DNA of 37,792 nucleotides from a virus. The stretch is taken from positions 1-37,792 of the IMG/VR virus record IMGVR_UViG_3300013212_000045; one strand, 5' to 3'. The notes under the pieces were generated by a model, which saw only the letters and a list, made by a program, of their open reading frames with translations, was not told the origin of the DNA and did not search any database. Both the position numbers and the translations under genes were made by a program. Below, piece after piece: positions 15,157-22,307 of this stretch. How positions within the stretch are numbered: the first letter of the stretch is position 1; every line of letters begins with the position of its first letter.

Positions 15157-16053
15157 CTATAGTGATTTTAGCATTTTAATTAGGTCTGGTTGAGGTGACA
15201 TGTCTGTCTTGTCGCGTCTTGTGTTTGTATGAGTCAATAACCCTTTAACCTTTCCGGCCCATGCATCTTTACTAAATTCAAACGCTTCGGTTGGTGTTTT
15301 AGTGGTTAACCATTCAACAAGTCCTTTTTTGATATTAATACCATTACGTTCTTTAATGAATAGTATAAGTTCTCTAAGTGATTCGATTTGAGCCTCTGAG
15401 TATTTGTGATAATATTGAAAACCTCTAAACTTATATCCTAGGTCGCATACTTGGTCTGGGTGGACTATTGTTCCTGTATATGTTTTAAAAACATTACCAA
15501 CCTTTGTTAGTGGTCCAAAATTGCATACTTCAATTCCAACGGAATTATTATGCATGTGCTGAGAACCATTATCTCCTAGGTGGGCTCCAAATCCTCCATC
15601 TGGCATGCATTTTACAATTACACCATCATATTTTGTATTTTTACCATTAACTGAAGGTCCTCCAATTAAGAACTCAGTTGCAATTCTACCTCTAGTATCA
15701 TCATTCCACTGGTCTACAACTGCAAGTGGGTTGTCTCCTCCTGCTGTATGATGTAGGAATAAGTACTCTGGCTTATTAGGCCCTGCGTGGTACTCATCTT
15801 TATCAAGATAATAAATCTCAAAAGCATTTAATGTAATTTCGCTGTCTAGGTGTTTTTCAAGGTCTGCACCAAAAATTAATCTTTGTGTAGTAGGACCAAC
15901 AAGTCCATCAATTGCCAAACCATGGCTTCCTTGAAAATTCTTAACTGCCAATTCTGTTCCTGGACCAAAGGTTCCATCAACTTTAACTCCTAAGGCTTTT
16001 TGTAGCAACTTAACATCTTCGCCACTATCTCCTCTTTTTAATAAATTTCTCAT
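15157..16053 (-). CDS. N-acetylmuramoyl-L-alanine amidase endolysin with peptidoglycan-binding domain (298 aa)
   Basis: Residues 1-62 form a PG_binding_1 domain (RGDSGEDVKLLQKAL...VDGTFGPGTELAVKNFQ...GLVGPTTQ). Residues about 90-240 form an amidase_2-type zinc domain: LFLHHTAGG (His101, His102), the substrate-side HMHNNSVGIEVCNFG (168-180) and a later His in the third metal region. It cleaves the bond between muramic acid and L-Ala of the stem peptide. There is no signal peptide, so release needs a holin or host route. Its start overlaps the upstream gene by 4 bases (ATGA). Confidence 0.88.
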   Translation of the reverse strand: MRNLLKRGDSGEDVKLLQKALGVKVDGTFGPGTELAVKNFQGSHGLAIDGLVGPTTQRLIFGADLEKHLDSEITLNAFEIYYLDKDEYHAGPNKPEYLFLHHTAGGDNPLAVVDQWNDDTRGRIATEFLIGGPSVNGKNTKYDGVIVKCMPDGGFGAHLGDNGSQHMHNNSVGIEVCNFGPLTKVGNVFKTYTGTIVHPDQVCDLGYKFRGFQYYHKYSEAQIESLRELILFIKERNGINIKKGLVEWLTTKTPTEAFEFSKDAWAGKVKGLLTHTNTRRDKTDMSPQPDLIKMLKSL

Positions 16054-16475
16054 TCTAATATGTTTTTTAAATTATCAATACATTCTTGTACTTGGTTATA
16101 AATTACTTCAGGATTTTTATGTTCAAAAATACATCTATAAACTGTCTTATTAGACATAAGATGAATCAGTTCACATCTCAAAATGTATTTTGGTTTTTTA
16201 AGTTGGAGCGGTTGTAAGTGAATTACATTCCAAATTTGAGTTTTAGCCTCTCCAATAAATCCACACTCAGTTACAACATTTGCAGTTAGTAAGTACTCAT
16301 TGCTAGATATTGAAGCAAATTTTTGAAGCTCTTTGATACCATTCGCAATTAAATAGAGTCTATACGCAGTTTGATGTGCTGAATCAAGAATTGCACGTAA
16401 GGCAGTTGCTTCTATTTTCTTACTAATATATGGTTTTGATAGTTTTACCTTTTCAAATAGGACTTCAATTAGCAT
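16050..16475 (-). CDS. Hypothetical protein (141 aa)
   Basis: A soluble mixed fold with two short conserved-looking cysteines (ECGFIG, LRCELIHLM) and a helical C-terminus (YNQVQECIDNLKNILE). It overlaps the endolysin start by 4 bases and the membrane protein upstream by 7 bases, so all three are co-translated. No family is recognised. Confidence 0.55.
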   Translation of the reverse strand: MLIEVLFEKVKLSKPYISKKIEATALRAILDSAHQTAYRLYLIANGIKELQKFASISSNEYLLTANVVTECGFIGEAKTQIWNVIHLQPLQLKKPKYILRCELIHLMSNKTVYRCIFEHKNPEVIYNQVQECIDNLKNILE

Positions 16476-17257
16476 ACATTTTTTTCTTTAATAGGTACAA
16501 AGTTTCTATGTACATTATCATATACTTGCATAACATCAGGTGCACTTATTGTTCTAGATTCTCCGCTTTTATCTATTAATCCAGGTTCTTCTTTAACATC
16601 TATTACATCAAATTCTATTGGAGTGTTATTAGATTCGGTACGTTTAGCTAATTCTTCAATTAAATCTTCCTCATCAACAAAATCTTCAAGAGAAGCCCTT
16701 TCCCAGTCATAAATTTCATCTTGTAAAGAATCGTATGAATCAACAACCTTTCTCATTGATTCAACCTCTTCATGAATTACATCTAAGTCTTCAACCCGGA
16801 TTGGTTCTACATCATCTTCTGGTTTAATATAATCTACCAATGATTTTATAAATCCAAGAGCTACGATTGGTAGGATTGCTCCTGAAACACCTGCAAGTAA
16901 CCTTTTTTGTGCTATAGGTTCCCATTCTATCAGGTTAAATAATTCTACCCATCCTTGATAATCTTTAATGTTTGTATAAGAATGGTACATGTTTCCCTGC
17001 ATCTGCATTAACGTAATTAAAATAAATAGACCCCATACTAGAGTCTTATTCATTTTATCGAGTGTAATTAGGGCAGCTAAAGATGCTGCAGCCCCAACTT
17101 CAAATCCAATTGCTAATGAAATTGCTAACCATTCTGGATTTGACAATTTAAAAAAGTCAACCACGTGAATTGTTGATATGATACTCACTAATAGGTAAAG
17201 TGAAACGAACGTTCCAATTATAAATCTATTAACTGCCTTGCTCTTTGTTGATTTCAT
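16469..17257 (-). CDS. Four-helix membrane protein with acidic cytoplasmic tail (262 aa)
   Basis: Four membrane segments are visible at about residues 11-33, 43-66, 71-89 and 120-146. A 110-residue acidic C-terminal tail follows (EDDVEPIRVEDLDVIHEEVESM). The arrangement (two helical hairpins plus a long tail) is not a standard holin. Coupling to the endolysin by overlaps suggests an envelope or lysis-timing role; this is inference. Confidence 0.6.
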   Translation of the reverse strand: MKSTKSKAVNRFIIGTFVSLYLLVSIISTIHVVDFFKLSNPEWLAISLAIGFEVGAAASLAALITLDKMNKTLVWGLFILITLMQMQGNMYHSYTNIKDYQGWVELFNLIEWEPIAQKRLLAGVSGAILPIVALGFIKSLVDYIKPEDDVEPIRVEDLDVIHEEVESMRKVVDSYDSLQDEIYDWERASLEDFVDEEDLIEELAKRTESNNTPIEFDVIDVKEEPGLIDKSGESRTISAPDVMQVYDNVHRNFVPIKEKNVC

Positions 17258-17453
17258 CGTCTTCTTGTTTTTTATAAAAAATCTTATTAACTAATAGATC
17301 CGGATTATCTAGGGCCTCAGCTCGACCAGCACATCCACAATCTTCATAACCCAGTGCCTTTGCAATCCTGTCGGCTGCAATGTCGGCTCTAACAAATTTG
17401 GCAGCTTTCGCTAGATCGCTGCCAAATCCTTGGGTTCTTTTCTCAATAGCCAT
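17229..17453 (-). CDS. Small protein with CGC motif (74 aa)
   Basis: The central segment RIAKALGYEDCGCAGRAEALDNPDLLVNK matches a recurrent small protein of Bacteroidota phages, where a CGC(x)xRA segment is followed by a hydrophobic stretch. No catalytic role is known to me. It overlaps the membrane gene downstream by 29 bases and the upstream gene by 1 base. Confidence 0.55.
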   Translation of the reverse strand: MAIEKRTQGFGSDLAKAAKFVRADIAADRIAKALGYEDCGCAGRAEALDNPDLLVNKIFYKKQEDDEINKEQGS

Positions 17454-17743
17454 TACTTAGATTTCTGCAATGCCTCTATTTCTGCTTCGATTTGATTTTG
17501 TCTTTGAACATCCAGAATTTTTCTGTCCGTTGCCTGTATCATTCTTTTCTCAGCGTTTAATCCTTCAATTTTAACATCCTTTGATGTTGGAAGTTGATTA
17601 ATGATTTCAGTGTTTGCCTTATTAACTTTCTTTAAGGTTGTTACCTCAGAGTCAATACTGCATGATTTAAAATATACAAGTACTAGTAGCACTGCAATAA
17701 CTTTAAGACCATGTGTCGCAAAAAATTGATTAATTTTGTTCAT
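17453..17743 (-). CDS. Membrane-anchored coiled-coil protein, possible inner spanin (96 aa)
   Basis: One N-terminal membrane helix (residues 11-27, LKVIAVLLVLVYFKSC) is followed by about 65 residues of helix (VTTLKKVNKANTEIINQ, RQNQIEAEIEALQKSK). This topology matches i-spanins, which span the periplasm with an outer lipoprotein. The lipoprotein at 13912-14136 is a possible partner. No sequence signature confirms it. Confidence 0.5.
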   Translation of the reverse strand: MNKINQFFATHGLKVIAVLLVLVYFKSCSIDSEVTTLKKVNKANTEIINQLPTSKDVKIEGLNAEKRMIQATDRKILDVQRQNQIEAEIEALQKSK

Positions 17744-17777
17744 AATTGTTAGTTTTGTTATTTATTATTTATCTCTT

Positions 17778-17996
17778 TTAAATAAATCTATATCCAATGT
17801 AATCACACTTCTCGCTCGAACACTTTGTATTTTTTTGTGGTGGATTTGATGTTAGTATTGAGTTAGGTTGTGAATCAAATAATTCGCTCCCACATTTAGG
17901 ACATGCAATTCCATTTAATCGTGGTTCATTAAAATATACCCTGCTTGCAGAAAATGCCATGGCATTATTTTGCTCTAATGTTTTTAATTTTTTCAT
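17778..17996 (-). CDS. Small zinc-ribbon protein (72 aa)
   Basis: It has two cysteine pairs, CPKC (33-36) and CSSEKC (59-64), spaced as in a zinc ribbon, with an N-terminal segment KTLEQNNAMAFSASRVYFNEP. It lies just downstream of the residual 3' end copy of the aminopeptidase gene (18001-18036), so before the endonuclease inserted it was probably the next gene after the peptidase. Confidence 0.55.
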   Translation of the reverse strand: MKKLKTLEQNNAMAFSASRVYFNEPRLNGIACPKCGSELFDSQPNSILTSNPPQKNTKCSSEKCDYIGYRFI

Positions 17997-18000
17997 CTTA

Positions 18001-18036
18001 CCTATTATTTATTTCTTTTATTTTTTCAGGTGTTAG
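18001..18036 (-). repeat. Displaced copy of the M42 aminopeptidase 3' end
   Basis: On the minus strand this encodes LTPEKIKEINNR-stop. The aminopeptidase gene itself ends LTPEKIKEINNK-stop at 18898-18936. The two 36-base stretches match at 30 positions and lie exactly 900 bases apart. Within the coding part, only the last codon changes an amino acid (Lys/Arg). It has no start codon and is preceded in frame by a stop. Confidence 0.85.
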
Positions 18037-18056
18037 GGATTATATTAAGAATCGGT

Positions 18057-18767
18057 CTATTGTTTCTTTTTACAATTGTCAAAGTGCCATCTAACCATTG
18101 CTGCTTTATTGCCAATTTTATTACAATGTATACATTTTGCAGTTTTCACAATTGATTGACCTTTAATCCAACCTTTAGGTACTTCATCAATATTATTGAA
18201 TCTCCTATTCTCTTTGGTATTTGGGTCATGATAAACGTTTACTCCTGTATTTAATTCTCTTAAATATTCTTTAAACTCTTCGGAAGGTTTATAATTAAAC
18301 TCTTGTTGTTTTTTCTTAATTTTAGCTTTGGTTTCTTCTGACAATTTGTTTCCTAATTGGCCTAATCTCATTTTTTCTAATGTTTGCTTACTAAAAACCC
18401 TACCTTTTAATTTTCTAGACATCTTAGCTCTATGATGATCTGATAGTGGAATTCCTTCTTTGTTATAAAAAGTAGAAGTTTGCTTTGCTCTATTATAAAA
18501 AGATTCATTAAACCCTACATTAAATCTATTATGTAGTTTAATTTCAAGTTCTAAAGCCTCTTTTCGCGAATTAAAAACGGAGACAATAACATACTTGTAA
18601 TCCTGTGGATTAATCTTTTGGTCATCGCGAAATTCTTTGTCTGATGAACTTGAAAAATATTTGACACCTAAATCTTTAGATGGTTCTGTAGTTGAACTCC
18701 TTGTGCCGTAATAATGTTTTCTGAGTTTTGTGTTGGTAATCCTATACACATAGTGATATATGTTCAT
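18057..18767 (-). CDS. GIY-YIG homing endonuclease (236 aa)
   Basis: Residues 4-100 are a GIY-YIG nuclease domain of the variant type YVYRITN...HYYGTRSS. Conserved downstream blocks follow (DLGVKYFSSSSDKEF; EALELEIKLHNRFNV), then helix-turn-helix NUMOD-type repeats (LSDHHRAKMSRKLKGR, FSKQTLEKMRLGQLG). A C-terminal zinc finger of CxxC...H...C type ends it (CIHCNKIGNKAAMVRWHFDNC). It sits between the aminopeptidase gene and a displaced copy of that gene's 3' end, so the peptidase gene end is the probable target. Its leader contains the interlocked repeats at 18777-18892. Confidence 0.9.
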   Translation of the reverse strand: MNIYHYVYRITNTKLRKHYYGTRSSTTEPSKDLGVKYFSSSSDKEFRDDQKINPQDYKYVIVSVFNSRKEALELEIKLHNRFNVGFNESFYNRAKQTSTFYNKEGIPLSDHHRAKMSRKLKGRVFSKQTLEKMRLGQLGNKLSEETKAKIKKKQQEFNYKPSEEFKEYLRELNTGVNVYHDPNTKENRRFNNIDEVPKGWIKGQSIVKTAKCIHCNKIGNKAAMVRWHFDNCKKKQ

Positions 18768-18776
18768 AATTTTAAA

Positions 18777-18892
18777 ATATATTTAGTCGTTATAATATAT
18801 ATCTTTATTTTTTATGAAGCTTAAAAGAAAGGTCCTTGGATATGAACATGAAATAAGAGAACGACCAAATATATCTTTCTACCAAGGACCTT
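18777..18892 (-). promoter_or_regulatory. Homing-endonuclease leader with interlocked inverted repeats (pseudoknot) and internal promoter
   Basis: Repeat A at 18777-18791 pairs with A' at 18860-18874 (15 bp in the minus-strand RNA, counting one G-U). Repeat B at 18829-18839 pairs with B' at 18882-18892 (11 bp, AAGGTCCTTGG/CCAAGGACCTT). Read in the RNA the order is B', A', B, A, then the ATG, which is an H-type pseudoknot. A ends 9 bases before the start codon. A GATATATA promoter motif at 18796-18804 lies between B and A, so transcripts from it lack A' and leave the start free. Confidence 0.7.
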
Positions 18893-18897
18893 ATAGA

Positions 18898-20004
18898 TTA
18901 TTTATTATTTATTTCCTTTATCTTTTCAGGAGTTAATGCCTTCAAAAACTCGACAAATAATCGTATAGCATACTTAACATCTTTTTTATGAGCTGCCTCT
19001 ACAGTAGTATGCATGTATCGTAGGGGAGTCGCCAAGATTGCAGTTGGTGTACCCTCTAAAAAGAAGGACATTGTATCATTACCCATTGAACCGACTGTTA
19101 ATTGAACCGGAATCTTTTTATCCTTTGCAATTTCTCTTAACATTTTGTTAATTTTTCGGTGGTTTTGTGCAGTGTACTCCAGGCATGGACCCTCTCCACC
19201 TTTATTATCTCCATCTTTTGCCTTGTCTATTTTAGGAGTATCGGTTGCGTGACAAACGTCATGAACCAGGGCCAGGTCAGCCTGAAGTGTTTTTGCAATT
19301 AAGGTGGCTCCGTGAAGTCCTACCTCCTCTTGAACAGAATTTACTACATATAAATCATAAGGTAATTTCACATCTTCCTCTACCAGCTTTCTAAGTGCTT
19401 CGGCAATAATATAACCACCAATCTTATTATCTAATGATCGACCTACATAGTAGTCTCCAATCTCCTCTAATTGGGTGTCAAATGTAATAAGGTTTCCAAC
19501 CTCAACACCAGCTTTTACAACAGCCTCCCTGTCTTTAAGACCCATATCAACCCATAATTCTTCTGGATTATAACCCATTGAAGTGTATTCTTTTCGGGTA
19601 TGAATTGCTGGCCATCCAAAAAGTCCTCTCAATTTTCTACCATCATGAGTGTGTATCATTACCGTTTTAGAAGGTGCAATCATATTATCACTTCCACCAT
19701 GTCTTTTAACACGGATCATTCCATCGCTTTCAATATGGGTAATAATCCATGCAATTTCATCACAATGTGCTTCAATTACAACTTTAGGCGTCCATCCTGG
19801 TACGTAATCTCCATTTTTTGATTTTTTCTGGAGTAGGGCGTATGTAGTTCCATACGCGTCAGTTTTTACATTACCATCTACTAATGGTCTAACATAATCT
19901 TCCCAGATCTTTTGACCCTCTGTTTCTTGGGCTACTGGAGAGTATGCGTTAAGGTAGTTATAAAGAAACTCCTTATTTTTCTTCAATTGTTTCGTTTTCT
20001 TCAT
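18898..20004 (-). CDS. M42-family metallo-aminopeptidase (368 aa)
   Basis: It is a dinuclear-metal aminopeptidase of the M42 (glutamyl aminopeptidase/PepA-TET) family. Expected ligands: His80 and Asp82 in EAHCDEIAW, Asp192 in SLDNKIGG, catalytic Glu226 and ligand Glu227 in QEEVGLHG, Asp249 in LVHDV, and His332 in RYMHTTVE. Length is normal. M42 enzymes form 12-subunit shells that trim peptides in the cytoplasm. In a phage it could recycle amino acids from degraded host protein or mature a phage protein. It overlaps the upstream nuclease gene by 32 bases. Its last 12 codons are repeated at 18001-18036. Confidence 0.88.
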   Translation of the reverse strand: MKKTKQLKKNKEFLYNYLNAYSPVAQETEGQKIWEDYVRPLVDGNVKTDAYGTTYALLQKKSKNGDYVPGWTPKVVIEAHCDEIAWIITHIESDGMIRVKRHGGSDNMIAPSKTVMIHTHDGRKLRGLFGWPAIHTRKEYTSMGYNPEELWVDMGLKDREAVVKAGVEVGNLITFDTQLEEIGDYYVGRSLDNKIGGYIIAEALRKLVEEDVKLPYDLYVVNSVQEEVGLHGATLIAKTLQADLALVHDVCHATDTPKIDKAKDGDNKGGEGPCLEYTAQNHRKINKMLREIAKDKKIPVQLTVGSMGNDTMSFFLEGTPTAILATPLRYMHTTVEAAHKKDVKYAIRLFVEFLKALTPEKIKEINNK

Positions 20005-20755
20005 TATATTGGTTTAATCGTTTCATAAATTCTTTAAAGTAATGTTTTATGTCTCCCTGCGTTAGTGCAAATATTTGTGGTTTGTCTTCTGTTTCTGAAG
20101 CGATCCAAATTTCACAGCCTGATGGTACATTTCCAGTACGTTCCCAAAATGCTATTGCATACCCTGCGACTTGACAAAAATAATCTTCAATCCACTCGTC
20201 CCGTTTGGGCTTTCGACTGTTTTTATAGTCTATAATTAAGATTTTGTTTCCAACCATTTCGGAAGCATTATCCAGAGTTCCTGCATATCCTCGACCTGAC
20301 CATATAAATTTCTCAGCAGCAAGTACCTTGACAACTCGATCAAAGAAATCTGGATGGTGGGTCCAGAACTTCAAGAAGAATTCCCAACCAGCCTTTAACC
20401 ATGTTTCCCCTAAGGGATCCTCATTGAACTGGTTGACTTCTTTATCGGTCTTTGATATGAATATCAATTGGGCTAAACGTTGATTCGGCGTACCTTCGAG
20501 TCCTTTGTATAATTCTAGGAGACGGTGCATAATAGTACCTCGATTCATCGATAGATTTGAGATTCTATCGGCCTCTTCATGTCCAATCTTGTCTCGCCAT
20601 TCGTCCAGTCCGCTTTGGTCCTTTGTATTTCCAAGAATTGTTGTCATACTTGGATAGGTTCCAAGCACTAATCCGTTTTGAGTTACTTTATAATATCGAC
20701 GGCCATTAATTTCTACCCGTTCAATAGACTCCATTAAAACATTGAAATTATCCAA
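19973..20755 (-). CDS. PD-(D/E)XK nuclease, RecB/MGME1-like exonuclease (260 aa)
   Basis: It carries the RecB-type nuclease motifs in order: RGTIMHRLLE (about residues 73-82), Glu in AAEKFIW, GYAGTLDNASEM (Asp of the core), IIDYKNSRKPK (D-Y-K catalytic core) and the trailing QVAGYAIAF. These cut or resect DNA ends in recombination and repair. The N-terminal YPSMTTILGNTKD segment is typical of phage and mitochondrial members. It overlaps genes on both sides (32 and 22 bases). Confidence 0.85.
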   Translation of the reverse strand: MDNFNVLMESIERVEINGRRYYKVTQNGLVLGTYPSMTTILGNTKDQSGLDEWRDKIGHEEADRISNLSMNRGTIMHRLLELYKGLEGTPNQRLAQLIFISKTDKEVNQFNEDPLGETWLKAGWEFFLKFWTHHPDFFDRVVKVLAAEKFIWSGRGYAGTLDNASEMVGNKILIIDYKNSRKPKRDEWIEDYFCQVAGYAIAFWERTGNVPSGCEIWIASETEDKPQIFALTQGDIKHYFKEFMKRLNQYNEENETIEEK

Positions 20756-21156
20756 TTAATAAAGAATCCAATAGTTGCTACGATTCCGGCAAATAGGATG
20801 TTTCTAACTACGGCAGTCCATGTAAAGTAATCATTGTCAGGATATAGTACAACAAGATACTGTGCACTTCCTGGAATTTTACTTATTTCAGGATATGAAA
20901 GGTCTGAAAGTCCGTATTTAATTAAAATGTCATTGATAGGTCCCAATTGTTGAAATACTATCGATTGTTGTACCATGTCTGGTTGACTTAAAAATTCATT
21001 TTGAATTTCTACAACACCATAAATTCGACCAATCATGTCAACTCTAAGTCCGGCAGCGGTAAGTTCTGGCTCGACGGCCTTAACTGCTTTGTAATATTTA
21101 CGGGTAATCCATGCCTCTTTAAAGAATCGAGGCCAATATAATAGTGCATTTTTCAT
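20734..21156 (-). CDS. Tail-anchored membrane protein (140 aa)
   Basis: A soluble N-terminal region of about 110 residues (basic at first, RFFKEAWITRKYYKAVK) is followed by one C-terminal membrane helix (112-138, VVRNILFAGIVATIGFFINWI). No family is recognised. It heads the peptidase and nuclease unit, with TATAAATA at 21171-21178 upstream. Confidence 0.6.
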   Translation of the reverse strand: MKNALLYWPRFFKEAWITRKYYKAVKAVEPELTAAGLRVDMIGRIYGVVEIQNEFLSQPDMVQQSIVFQQLGPINDILIKYGLSDLSYPEISKIPGSAQYLVVLYPDNDYFTWTAVVRNILFAGIVATIGFFINWIISMF

Positions 21157-21170
21157 AGTGCTAATTTTTA

Positions 21171-21178
21171 TATTTATA
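21171..21178 (-). promoter_or_regulatory. T4-type late promoter octamer TATAAATA
   Basis: An exact octamer, in the context AATATAAATATAAAA on the minus strand, 14 bases upstream of the ATG at 21156. It suggests late expression of the 18898-21156 unit. Confidence 0.55.
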
Positions 21179-21209
21179 TTCTATATTTTAGATTTGTTTC
21201 TAAATTAAA

Positions 21210-21235
21210 AAAGGGACCCTTTACAGAGTCCCTTT
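21210..21235 (-). terminator. Terminator of the tRNA-Leu/RNA unit
   Basis: AAAGGGAC pairs with GTCCCTTT (8 bp) and is followed on the minus strand by a T run. It closes the region that starts at the promoter near 21598. Confidence 0.8.
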
Positions 21236-21482
21236 AGTTTGGATAGGTCAGAGGCCTTCTGCCTACCGAGACCTCGTCGTTGAACTTCTGAAAGCCAGAG
21301 CGTACCGAGACACTGTTTGTTTTAGAAGGTCACCAACATCACCTTCAGTGGTAGCTTTAGGAATACTTATCTATTCCAAGGTTTCGAATTCTTTTATGTC
21401 TTGTTCTGAAAGACTCAACGACTGTTTCATCGTTACCGCACGCCACTACTTGATACCTCAACGCGAACTGGTTTTAAGATTG
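21236..21482 (-). ncRNA. Unidentified structured RNA region downstream of tRNA-Leu
   Basis: No gene of useful length fits, and the region looks richer in G+C than its flanks. It lies between tRNA-Leu and a terminator, so it is transcribed with the tRNA. Local helices include AACGA/TCGTT, GTCTT/AAGAC, GGAATA/TATTCC, GAAGGT/ACCTTC and AGGTC...GACCT enclosing GGC/GCC. A 12-base unit, GTCTCGGTA(C/G)GC, occurs twice (21261-21272 and 21300-21311). A 19-codon frame (MKQSLSLSEQDIKEFETLE) is present but has no other support. T4 also makes stable non-tRNA RNAs from its tRNA cluster. No known family is recognised. Confidence 0.5.
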
Positions 21483-21561
21483 TAGGCCGAAAGGGAGTCG
21501 AACCCTCACGCATAAGCGTCACCGTTTAAGGATGATGTGTCTACCATTCCACCACCGGCCT
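21483..21561 (-). tRNA. tRNA-Leu (UAA)
   Basis: A complete cloverleaf: acceptor AGGCCGG/TCGGCCT, D-arm GTGGAATGGTAGACAC, and anticodon stem TCATC/GGTGA with loop CTTAAAC (anticodon UAA). It has the long variable arm of a leucine tRNA (CGCTTATGCG), T-arm GAGGGTTCGACTCCCTT and discriminator A. CCA is not encoded. It reads UUA, a codon expected to be frequent in A+T-rich phage genes. Confidence 0.95.
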
Positions 21562-21569
21562 AAATTTAC

Positions 21570-21598
21570 AGGATAACTGTTGTTTGAATAAAAGTCAA
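21570..21598 (-). promoter_or_regulatory. Strong promoter for tRNA-Leu
   Basis: On the minus strand TTGACT and TATCCT are separated by 17 bases, ending about 8 bases before the tRNA 5' end. It also fits a Bacteroidota TTG/TAnnTTTG reading. It differs from the repeated phage module. Confidence 0.65.
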
Positions 21599-21637
21599 GT
21601 TTGTTAGTTTGCTGAACGTATCCTTTAAAATATTGTT

Positions 21638-21814
21638 TTAAGCATTTTTAGCTTCAGAGATATGAGTTCTCACATCTTGAGCCAAAGTCTTAATAGTTTG
21701 CATTGCTTTACGAACTCTTGTTCCTGCAGCGCCATTTTGTTTTTCTTCAAATTTAGCAGCGTCTACTCTAATAGAATCAACAGCCTCTACGATTTGATTT
21801 AATAAATCTTCCAT
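21638..21814 (-). CDS. Histone H1-like (Hc1-type) DNA-binding protein (58 aa)
   Basis: The ATG at 21812-21814 opens 58 codons. The segment FEEKQNGAAGTRVRKAMQTI matches the hallmark of small Bacteroidota histone H1-like proteins (EKGNKAAGTRARKALQEL), in a helix-turn-helix hairpin. The family is thought to bind or compact DNA. The phage copy lacks the long Lys/Ala/Pro tail of chlamydial Hc1. A possible role is to coat phage DNA or compete with the host chromatin protein. It sits upstream of the tRNA-Leu promoter, with a CATATATAA motif before it. Confidence 0.8.
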   Translation of the reverse strand: MEDLLNQIVEAVDSIRVDAAKFEEKQNGAAGTRVRKAMQTIKTLAQDVRTHISEAKNA

Positions 21815-21864
21815 CTTGTTTGGTTTTTAAATTCTTAATTTATATATGAGCTTTAAATAAAGTT

Positions 21865-22077
21865 TCAAGAATTAAATGTTTTTCCATCTACTAATATTGA
21901 AATAACTGGCTCATCGCTATTTGACGTAATATATTTAACATAGGCCTTTGGGTTCTTAATGTTATCATACACTTTAATTCTGGTTGCATAATGAACCTCA
22001 ACTACACTTCCACCTGGAATGGCTGATTGTGGGTTAGTTCGGAACTCCTGTCCGACAAATACTTTATTCTTTTCCAT
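21865..22077 (-). CDS. Small hypothetical protein (70 aa)
   Basis: A beta-rich small protein (GQEFRTNPQSAIPGGSVVEVHYATRIKVYDNIKN). The repeated valines and GGSVVEV suggest an SH3-like or OB-like barrel, but no family is recognised. Its start lies inside the end of the upstream gene (14-base overlap). Confidence 0.5.
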   Translation of the reverse strand: MEKNKVFVGQEFRTNPQSAIPGGSVVEVHYATRIKVYDNIKNPKAYVKYITSNSDEPVISILVDGKTFNS

Positions 22078-22306
22078 TTAGTACTACTTTTCTAATTCTG
22101 TTAAATAATTTTTCAAGGTCTTCTATAGAATCTACTGACCATTTTTCGGTCTTTAAGATAAAGAAACAATCATTGTCTCTATCAATTCCAAGACTTGAAT
22201 GTGCTTCTATTTCTAAGAATTCTGCTGCATCCGGGATTGATAAACAATTACCATCTTGTGAAAATCTGAATAATGCCTCTTCTAATATTAATTCTTGTTC
22301 GTCCAT
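22064..22306 (-). CDS. Small acidic hypothetical protein (80 aa)
   Basis: Acidic and mostly helical (MDEQELILEEALFRFSQDG, SIEDLEKLFNRIRKVVL). No motif is recognised. It starts 1 base after the zinc-ribbon gene's stop and overlaps the next gene by 14 bases, as usual in compact early phage operons. Confidence 0.5.
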   Translation of the reverse strand: MDEQELILEEALFRFSQDGNCLSIPDAAEFLEIEAHSSLGIDRDNDCFFILKTEKWSVDSIEDLEKLFNRIRKVVLNGKE

Positions 22307-22307
22307 A

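Noticed and set aside
18829-18892. Simple terminator at the end of the aminopeptidase gene
   Set aside because: The stem loop is 42 bases long with no T run after it, and a second repeat pair interlocks with it, so a regulatory leader explains it better.
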